From assembly GCF_958298935.1 (NCBI RefSeq), contig NC_084942.1:17739501-17803500 (forward strand): DNA of 64,000 bases. The letters run 5' to 3'. This DNA comes from Phragmites australis. Lineage: Eukaryota > Streptophyta > Magnoliopsida > Poales > Poaceae. The position numbers and the translations under genes were made by a program. Each line of letters starts with the position of its first letter. The first letter of the stretch is position 1. This document shows, piece by piece, positions 55,921 through 64,000 of this stretch. Under the pieces are notes generated by a model. It was not told the origin of the DNA, did no database searches, and saw only the letters and a list, made by a program, of their open reading frames with translations.

Positions 55921-58552
55921 CCTAGCGAAACGGCTCGAGAGCCGGGACGGAACCCGCGCCGCTCGTGGCGAGCCCGATTTGATGCCCGCCTCCTCGAGTC
56001 CGCGCGGGCACGGCGCAGGCACAATAAAACTTTCGACACCAACCATCATACCTACCCAGACGCTCACAGGACACAAAGCCCACTGCCACGCGGGCCAGGT
56101 GATGGCACGGTCCCATTTGGCGGTGTGCCGCACGCTGGGAGCACGTGGAAGGAACGGAGTGATGGGATGGGGCCTGGGTCGCCTGGCTCGGGCGCGGCAG
56201 CCGAGACCGAGGAGGCGCCGCGGACTGGCTGAAGGCCCAACCCGCACGCGCGCCTGGCAGGTCGGTCGCCCGTGCCCACTTTTACTGTTCCAATTTTACC
56301 CCTATGGGTCCCACTGCAGTGGCTGTTAATTAAAAAAAAGAAAAAGGTGAGAGAGACCCAGCCCCCGGAGTTGCGTGGATTTATTAGTCTATTTGACAAA
56401 GCTTTATTGGTTTTTAAGTAAAATTAGTGAGAAATTTATTAAATAGTAGTCTGTAGCTTTTAGTTTATATCATAATTTTATATGAATGATTTTTAAAATA
56501 AATTAGATGCTAAAAGCTGAAAAAACTAACTTCTTCTTATTCATTTTCTTTACATAATCATTTTTTCCATAAAATTTACCCTAACGAATCAATATAGAAT
56601 TATTTTCAACTATAAATTACTTTTTTAAATAATTAATTTCCTTAGAAAATTTAGATTAAGAGAGCTCTAACAAATAGACTCCTACCTCCCTGGCTGGTTT
56701 GGTCGAGAGTTTTGCAACATCAGGTGATTCTATTCTTTTTATATATTTTTTGTGAGATATTCTTTTTATAAGGTTTTAATCCTGTGAGTAACATGAAAAT
56801 AAAAAAAATAGAAAAAGGAACGAGAAATAGAACGCACCAACGGTGATTTTAATGTCTGTGGGTAATCTAGTATGGAAAGATATGCGTCCGCTGGCTTAAG
56901 AGAATTAGATCAAACATCAAGCATGGCCAATAAGAAAATTGCATCATAATTATATCTATGTAATTTTCATCTTTTAGTCCCTACTAAAAGGCATGGTTAA
57001 AGTAAATTTATTTTTTCCACTGAACTTATATACTCGGCTGATTGGAATCAGACGAGTAAGAATAACTTGATGATGTTGTGTTTCTCTTGTGCCTTCTTTG
57101 TTTAACCTAACTTCACTGTAGGCATCGAATATCTGGTCTTCATGGCATAAGGTGCGAGAAATTTTGATTTCTTAAGTAATTGGGAAGAAAATGCACGGAT
57201 TATAGGCGAGCTGCACCAAGTGTGTAAATAGTATGGTTGTGTAGAATGCGCTACGTCACGATAATTGGATTTTTATCTAGCATAAATTATTAATTCTTTG
57301 ACATTTCAAATTAACGTGGTGACACTTTTACATTCTTGTTCTTACCTGCCCTTTTTCCCTTGTTTTAGTGCAAGTTGAGCTTTTCGAAAAGTCATCAACT
57401 AGATCATCCGGGTTGGAAATATTATACCATCAACGAATCATGTGCCAGTTTATGAGAAAATCCTACCACTAATAGCCAGGGAGTCGCTTCATGCATGCCA
57501 ACCTAGGCCATGGTCCCTCCTTTGTTTTTTTGCATATCTATATCCATAGCTCAGAAGTTAATGGCTTGCACTATGTACAAGGTTAAAAAGTTAGTAATCT
57601 TAGTCTCTGAAATCCAAGATTTTACAGGCTCAAAGCTTTGTTTTTCAAAACAATATTTCATCTCCATAGTTGATCCTCTCTTCAATTCTTGGTAACCTCC
57701 GCCACTTCTAATAGCTAATTAGATTTAGTCAAATCACATTCATATCGCAAACCAATTTAAACAAACAGACGGCGTTGGACACATCATCGTTGGTGATCTA
57801 GAAAATTGAGACAACAAACTTTTTTCAGCTATTGATCATTAAAAGAGGATGACTCTGTAAGAGAATTTATGGCTAATAATCTCAAAACTGTATATTGACA
57901 TGTATTTGGAAACAATATTTAAGAACTAGAGTGACGTGAATTCATAAATAAAGGGAATACCAGCTTCTCCCATAAACATTGAACACATTTCTATTCAACA
58001 AAATGATTACTCACTTTGCTTTTCCTACAAACTAGCTATTCAAAATATGTTTATTTTAAAAGCTACTTTTATATTATGGCTATCATTTATAAAGACAACC
58101 TTTATTGCAGAAAAGCCTCCATAAATGTGCATCACGAAGATTACTAATCCCCCTTATGAGAAAGATAAGGAAAGAAAACAAAACTTTTCGTTTAATTCTA
58201 AGACCACTACCCTTATTTTTACTTGGCCGCTTTTTTCTTCAACTAAGATAAAATTCTTGTCTACCCTACATTTTTTTTTCTACATAGTTTTGTGTTTTGC
58301 CACCAGATGGTAAAAAACAATTACTTTTGTGAGCACTACAAGTCTACAACCAAATTAATCATTTACCAAGGCGCAGAGAGGTAAAAACCCCATTTTGCCC
58401 ATAAAGCATAGCAATAGACAAAGCTCTCCAAAACCCAACTGAACCAAAACCTAGTTTTGTCCAAAAACCCAAAGCACAAACGCCCTTTCCCCTCCCTCGC
58501 TTCCCTTTCCACCATTTCGTCGAACACCTTCTCCGATCGCGCGCCGCCGCCC
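55921..58552. other. Intergenic region upstream of the CCCH gene
   Basis: 55921-56330 is GC-rich and repeat-like, without a defensible gene (open stretches occur on both strands, overlapping each other). 56330-58350 is AT-rich with no recognised feature. The promoter and 5' UTR of the CCCH gene lie in the last few hundred bases; 58440-58552 is pyrimidine-rich leader sequence. Confidence 0.5.
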
Positions 58553-60319
58553 ATGGCGGAGCCCTCCGACGCGGCGGCGGCAGCCGTCTCCGCTCGAATC
58601 CTGGAACTCGCGGCCGACGACGACGTGGCGGCGCTCGGGGACCTCCTCGCCGCGCACCCGTCCCTCGCCGACGAGCCCGCGCCGTGGTACTCCCCGGCGC
58701 GCGGCGCAGAGCCCATGACACCGCTCATGGTCGCCGCGGCTTACGGGTCCGTGTCCTGCCTCGACGTCCTTCTCTCGCCGCCCCACCTCGCCGACCCCAA
58801 CCGCGCCTCCCCATCGTCCCTCTCCACCGCGCTCCACCTCGCCGCCGGCGGCGGCGCGCCCTCCGCTCCTGCTGCCGTATCCCGCCTCCTTGCCGCCGGT
58901 GCCGACCCGACCCTCCTCGACCACCTCCACCGCCGGCCGTCCGACCTCGTCGCCCTTCCCCCCAACTCGCTCCCCCTCAAGAACCACCTCCTCTCCCTCC
59001 TCGGGGCCCGCAAGGAGTGGCCGCCGGACCCCTCCCTCCCAGATATAAAGAACGGGGCCTACGCCTCCGACGACTTCCGCATGTACTCCTTCAAGGTGCG
59101 CGCGTGCTCGCGGGCCTACTCCCACGACTGGACGGAGTGCCCCTTCGTCCACCCCGGCGAGAACGCGCGGCGGAGGGACCCGCGCAAGTACCACTACAGC
59201 TGCGTGCCGTGTCCGGAGTTCAAGAAGGGCGCTGCCTGCCGGAGGGGGGACATGTGCGAGTACGCGCACGGGGTGTTCGAGAGTTGGCTCCACCCGGCAC
59301 AGTACCGGACGCGGCTGTGCAAGGACGGCGTCGGGTGCGCGCGCCGCGTCTGCTTCTTCGCGCACACACCGGAGGAGCTCCGCCCGTTGTACGTGTCGGC
59401 GGGGTCGCGCGGCGCGATGGAGATGGCAGCGGCGATGGGGATGGGGCTGCCGTCGCCGGGGGCGTCGTTCACGCCACCTGTGTCGCCATCCGGCGGGGGG
59501 AGCGGAGTAGCGGGCGCGTGGCCGCAGCCTAGCGTGCCGGCGCTGTGCCTGCCCGGGAGCGCGGGGAACCTGCACCTCAGCCGGCTGCGCACGTCGCTGA
59601 GCGCGCGCAGCGTGGCGGTGGGCGAGCTGCTCACCTCGGCGGATTACGACGGCCTCGTCGGGTCGCCAGCCTCCGTGCAGTCGGCGAGGGGAAAGACGCT
59701 CGTGCCGTCAAATCTTGACGATCTGTTCTCCGCTGAGATGGCTAGCGCCGCGGCGTCTCACTCGCCGCGGTACGCAGACCAGGGGGGCGCTACTTTCTCG
59801 CCGACACACAAGGCCGCCATGCTGAACCAGTTCCAGCAGCAGCAAAGCTTGCTATCTCCTCGGGCCATGGCTGCTGCAGTTATCCCAGAGCCAGTGTCTC
59901 CGATGAGCTCCCGGCTCCTTGCGGCCCTTGCGCATCGGGAGAAGATGCAGCAGCAGACGCTGAGAAGCATGAGCTCTCGCGACCTTGGCTCGGGGGCCTC
60001 CCTCCTGGTCGGATCACCAGTGGGCTCAAGCTGGTCCAAATGGGGAATTCCCTCTGGCACCCCAGATTGGGGTGCCGATGATGAGGAGCTTGGCCGCCTC
60101 AAGCGGTCCTCGTCGTTTGAGCTGCGGAGCGGAGTGAACGACGATGAGCCGGACCTCTCATGGGTCAATACGCTGGTGAAAGAGCCAACGCTGGAGAAGC
60201 CGTCCATTGGCACTTTGGGTCAGGCAGCAAGCCATGAGGGTATCAGCAACGATGATGACACTGCCGGGGTCATCGGTGGCTGGCTCGAACAGCTCCAGCT
60301 GGATGAGATGGTAGTCTAG
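58553..60319 (+). CDS. Ankyrin plus tandem CCCH zinc-finger protein (plant RR-TZF family)
   Basis: Intronless, 588 residues. Ankyrin-like repeats lie at about residues 15-40, 54-85 and 91-122 ([29 protein letters not shown]). The arginine-rich region (about 179-216; [20 protein letters not shown]) follows. Then come two CCCH fingers: C220-x8-C229-x5-C235-x3-H239 and C256-x5-C262-x4-C267-x3-H271. The C-terminal half is Ser/Ala/Gln-rich with [10 protein letters not shown] near 518-527 and a leucine-rich end, [10 protein letters not shown]. This is the ankyrin-bearing branch of plant TZF proteins (AtTZF7-11/OXS2 type). Relatives bind RNA or DNA, shuttle between nucleus and cytoplasmic granules and act in stress and hormone responses. 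The ATG at 58553 (context GCCCATGGC) is the first in frame. The very high GC of the 5' half is typical of grass genes. No defects seen. Confidence 0.95.
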   Translation: MAEPSDAAAAAVSARILELAADDDVAALGDLLAAHPSLADEPAPWYSPARGAEPMTPLMVAAAYGSVSCLDVLLSPPHLADPNRASPSSLSTALHLAAGGGAPSAPAAVSRLLAAGADPTLLDHLHRRPSDLVALPPNSLPLKNHLLSLLGARKEWPPDPSLPDIKNGAYASDDFRMYSFKVRACSRAYSHDWTECPFVHPGENARRRDPRKYHYSCVPCPEFKKGAACRRGDMCEYAHGVFESWLHPAQYRTRLCKDGVGCARRVCFFAHTPEELRPLYVSAGSRGAMEMAAAMGMGLPSPGASFTPPVSPSGGGSGVAGAWPQPSVPALCLPGSAGNLHLSRLRTSLSARSVAVGELLTSADYDGLVGSPASVQSARGKTLVPSNLDDLFSAEMASAAASHSPRYADQGGATFSPTHKAAMLNQFQQQQSLLSPRAMAAAVIPEPVSPMSSRLLAALAHREKMQQQTLRSMSSRDLGSGASLLVGSPVGSSWSKWGIPSGTPDWGADDEELGRLKRSSSFELRSGVNDDEPDLSWVNTLVKEPTLEKPSIGTLGQAASHEGISNDDDTAGVIGGWLEQLQLDEMVV

Positions 60320-63120
60320 AGTAAACACAAACACAAATGAATCAAGAAAGGTGCCATTATTTTTTGCTGTGATTCACCGGTTGCTGCTGCTTACTAATTA
60401 TCTACTAGCCTCATATCTTGCTAATAGTTGCTGGTGATACATTCTTTCGGAGTTGGTTAGTGTAGGTGTTGAGATTTCCACCACCAATTAGAGTTCTCCA
60501 CAAGTGAAAGAACCGGAGGGATTGGATCCTGGTCAATTTGTATCAAATTGCCAACTTGGCTAGGTGAAAATTCTCTCCTTGTACCTTCCCTCTTTTGCTG
60601 ATCATTCCAAAGGTGACTTCCTCCCTGTGAGGATTGTGAATTATGTATGCTTGTACCAGTATCTACTTGGCCCCATCCTTTGCTTCTTGTGAAGCAGTAG
60701 GAGGGGAGAAGGAGCCTTGCTTGCATCAAATCCTTCTTAGGCCTGTCATGTGGCTCATGATTGGTGTAAACACCCTACTGTTGTACTACTCAGGATTGAT
60801 GACTGATGTAAAATGCCCTATTGTTGTACTCAGGATCATGGTTGATGCAAAATGCCTTTATTGTTGTACTACCAAGTTTAAGCTAAGCTCTTCCTTAACT
60901 TAGTACAGATATAACTACAGGTGCCTGCAGATGCATCTTTGCAACATTTACAGATTATCACTTGTACATTGCATGGATTGTGTCCATTTGCTGTTGTGAT
61001 GGTTGCCTGATTGGTGCTGATAGAAACTGGTGGCTGCTGCTGCAGCTGCAGCAATGGTTAGTGTTGGTTGTACTGTTGGTTTGACATTGTGAATGTCTGC
61101 AAGTTAAGGTTAATGCAGAGTACTAATCTCAGGTGGGCAGAGGATTTGATGGATGCTGTAATGTTAATCATTCCATGATGGTTAACATCATGCATGTCGA
61201 TCTCGGCAAGGATAATGTTTAATGTGTCCCAGATGCATCTTTCTTGTCATGATAAAACAACTGGGGCGGTGGCTCGGCACGGCCCCCTCATGTCTTAATT
61301 CTGTTTGTTTGGTCCTGATCACAGTGCTGACTCCCACTGTGACCTGGATTTTTTAGAAAAGGATAAAGGCTGCATTTTCCAGTTCAAATGCATCGTTTCA
61401 TATTAATTTTTCGCGGTATTCCTATGGCCCAAGTAGGCACTAATTAGTTGTGGCCTTATAGAAAATAATGCTAGTATGTTTTTAATTTCGGTTGTAACTG
61501 TTTGGCAAAACTTGGAAGTAATTAATATTACTTTAGTTGTTTTTTTATGGTAGTAGGTTGGTTTTTCAATGAAAGTATCTTACTCCAGTTGATGGTTTTT
61601 CAGAGGATAAATTCCTCGTCCCAACTGTTTTACTACACAACAAGGCATATGACATCACTGGATTTTAGTTTCATTTTTTATTTCTTTAGAGCCAGTTTGG
61701 TTTGTTTGTACAACGATTTTTGTCGTACAGTATATTTTGGCATCTAATGGTTTATATACTGATTATGCTTTGAAATGATGATAGTACTGAAATCAGATCC
61801 TTCTAGTACTACAATGGTAAATTGGTTTGCAGGTTTGCATTACATCTACTTTTGATATAGTTGGAAAAAAGTTGGGTTTGTTGTTTCATTATTTGAGTGA
61901 GTGGTTTCTGAATTATGTCAAGCATCTCTATTTTAAGAAATGGTTAGGTTCATAATTATTTCAATTAGAATATGGTTGGATTAGGTCATCTACCTCACTC
62001 CTGATGACATTCAGGTGCATCAACTTAAGGTGGGTTCCAATTATATATTGTACTTTACTTTTAAAAAAATTGCATTGCAAGTGTAAATCCGCGAATAGAA
62101 CACTAAGTTGCTCATACCCGGCCGTACTCTTGAGCTATTGAATTTACCTTTTTGACTAAAAAATCTCTTTGAGATAAAGTGGTAATGAGTAAGCATAGTT
62201 ATATAGATCATTTGCACAAACTAATAAGATTATCCTTCGGTATCAAAATAAGAAAGAGATTCGATGAGCAAACTAATATGCATTATATACGCGCAATTAG
62301 TCAATGAACTGATGCTTTGATTTCCATTTTAAATGTGGGTTGGTTGGATGGTGGAGAATAGAGATTGGGAATGGCCCCTAGGTGACACGATGCAGTCCTT
62401 TCTGAGATAACCAACGTTGCTATGTTTAGTTGCTCAATGTGACCCTAATCAACTGTTGGGCAGGTCAGATAGATCACAAGGGTCTGCCTTCACAGCAAGT
62501 TTATTTTGCCCCTCTTTTGATGTCCATACATTTAATCTGTAACCTATGTGTAATCCTGATGTAATGTTGCGCTTATAAACATAATTTCTTGTGCTATATG
62601 GTTGGAATTGGTTTATATACATAGTGTTTTTCTTTGAGTTGCTATATGGTTGGAATTGGTTTATTCAAGTGGGTAATATTGTATTTGCAAAATTATTTCA
62701 GATAGGTACATGTATGATTTGTGCATGAATCTGATCGACCAATTATTTAATCTGATGTACGCCAAGCAAATTTTCTAGGATAAGACAAAATAAACCAAGA
62801 GGAAGTCATGTATCATGTGTGATCCTTTGGCTCCCTTTGTGTGTCATCCTTTGGCTCCCTTTTTGACATTTGTGTTTCTGTGCGTGGAATGCTTTTTGCA
62901 GGCTGCACCCTCTCGGTCTGGATTTATGTGGGTCTGGAATTGTCGGTAAGGTACGCGGTAAATGATTTATTTTCCTCGTTTTGTTGTATATTATGGCCAC
63001 AACGCTGCCACCTTGGCTTCTTGTGATGCCCTTGGTCGCTAGTAACCATCAAAGCTTTATTCCTTTGCAAGGCTTGTTGATCCCTGAGACACCATGCCAT
63101 GCTATCGAGGCCGTACAGAC
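60320..63120. other. 3' flank of the CCCH gene and intergenic sequence
   Basis: 60320-60920 is probably 3' UTR or near flank. The rest is AT-rich with no recognised gene or element. CCACTACCAATTAGAG-type short matches are not informative. A near-direct repeat TGCTATATGGTTGGAATTGG occurs at 62593-62612 and 62640-62659. Confidence 0.45.
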
Positions 63121-63129
63121 TAAAGATGC

Positions 63130-63690
63130 TTAAATAGATCGTGTTTATTGAGCTGGTCTGAGACACGGTACTGTAGGTACGGTTCAGGTACGACACGGTC
63201 CGAGTCGAGACGGGTCGAGCCGGCATGGCACGACTACGGGCCGTGCCTGGGCTGAGCGCGCGGCACGGGCACGGCCCAGCTCAGGCCAACACGGCTCGGC
63301 ACGTATATACCTGGTTATTTTTTATTATATATATATATATTTTTAATTTTGTAGCTATTTTTTATATTTTTTTATCTATTTTCTATATATATATATATTT
63401 ATTTTATGGCTATTTTTTTTATATTTTCGGGCTGACTGTGCCAACGGATCGCCCGTGGCACCGTGCCCATCGGACCGACCGTGCCTGCCGGGCTGATCGT
63501 GCTGCCGGGCCGAAATCGTATCCGGACCGACCCGGCACGGCACGGTCACCGACGAGCCGTGCCGTGGGCTAAGAGGGAGGCACGCGGATCGACACGGCAC
63601 GACCCGTTACATTAGATAGGCCGTCCGGACCGTACCGTAACCGGACCGTACCGAGTCAGGTCCATACCGACCCGATCCAAATAGCCCATT
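63130..63690. mobile_element. GC-rich inverted-repeat element with AT core (MITE-like)
   Basis: GC-rich arms made of GGCACGG / CCGTGCC words (63220-63310 and 63440-63600) flank an AT-rich core (63310-63430) with (TA)n runs near 63328-63345 and 63386-63402. Outer parts carry ACGGTCCGAG and CGGACCGTACCG words. This looks like a non-autonomous DNA element or a hairpin repeat of a kind frequent in grasses. I could not identify exact termini or a target duplication. Confidence 0.4.
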
Positions 63691-63711
63691 TGGTCATTTC
63701 TGATACAGACA

Positions 63712-63850
63712 GTTTACCAAAGCTAAGATCGAGGAGGAGCACCGATGTTCTCAACCAACGTGCATCTTCTTGGTTTGATGGTTTCCGTGCTGCAGCTTAC
63801 TCACGGAAGGCAGCTTCCGAAGATCAAAAATACTCATTCCGAGTTCATTT
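63712..63850 (+). other. Possible coding exon, family unknown
   Basis: An open stretch after a possible acceptor (GATACAG at about 63703-63709) reads SLPKLRSRRSTDVLNQRAS, then WFDGFRAAAYSRKAASEDQK. The composition is protein-like, with charged and polar runs and no stop, but I do not recognise a family. The frame stays open to nearly the window edge. It may be the first visible exon of a gene continuing beyond the window. Confidence 0.3.
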
Positions 63851-64000
63851 TCTTCTGTCACTTGGACTCTCTCTATACATCAGATTATCATGCACACGAT
63901 TAAGAAGATCCCGTATGAAGTGGCTCCACGTTGGATGGATGGCTAATGTTTTTTTTTTATCCGATGAACGTGAGAATTTTCTAAACGTCTGTGATTAGTA

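Noticed and set aside
55885..56399. Overlapping frames of 110-120 codons on both strands
   Set aside because: GC-rich repeat-like sequence next to the 3' LTR, with no family features.
58451..59575. 374-codon minus-strand and 282-codon shifted frames
   Set aside because: Shadows of the CCCH gene caused by high GC. No family similarity.

Overview
This window is grass (Poaceae) nuclear DNA. It holds a few intron-bearing or GC-rich-5'-end plant genes set in dense, nested transposable elements of typical grass families. There are no bacterial-style operons, CRISPR arrays, rRNA or tRNA genes. The species cannot be named from sequence alone.

Host genes, all on the + strand: (1) the last five exons of a cytosolic phenylalanine-tRNA ligase beta subunit (5236-6886), directly downstream of a decayed Ty3/gypsy chromovirus (1 to about 4757); (2) a complete three-exon plastid 2-oxoglutarate/malate translocator, DiT1 (11370-14438); (3) a complete intronless ankyrin plus tandem CCCH zinc-finger gene (58553-60319).

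Region by region: 1-4757 gypsy remnant; 5236-7130 PheRS-beta 3' half; 7751-9667 a 1.9 kb fold-back element that is almost entirely a palindrome; 11370-15000 DiT1; about 13495-18346 the first unit and about 18347-41220 the second unit of a tandem segmental duplication that starts in DiT1 intron 2. The second unit is swollen to about 23 kb by a Mutator-like element with a perfect 9-bp target duplication (19141-22912), a local ~830-bp tandem amplification of the DiT1 last exon plus 3' flank (23097-25960), a solo LTR (27263-28650), a Helitron-like element (29814-37704) that carries a FRA3-like inositol polyphosphate 5-phosphatase gene fragment and a 3.9 kb solo LTR, a PIF/Harbinger-like element, and Tourist and Stowaway MITEs. 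Next, 41906-55920 is a Tat-lineage Ty3/gypsy element with both LTRs, itself interrupted by two solo LTRs; one of these contains a piece of plastid atpA. The CCCH gene follows, then intergenic sequence with a GC-rich/AT-core repeat near 63.1-63.7 kb.

The three host genes act in different pathways (cytosolic translation, plastid carbon/nitrogen exchange, RNA-binding regulation) and are not a functional cluster. The main interest is structural. The two duplication units act as each other's empty sites, so many insertions can be dated relative to the duplication. The most notable items are the Helitron with its captured gene fragment, the amplified pseudo-exon array, the fold-back palindrome, and the plastid DNA three levels deep in nested elements.
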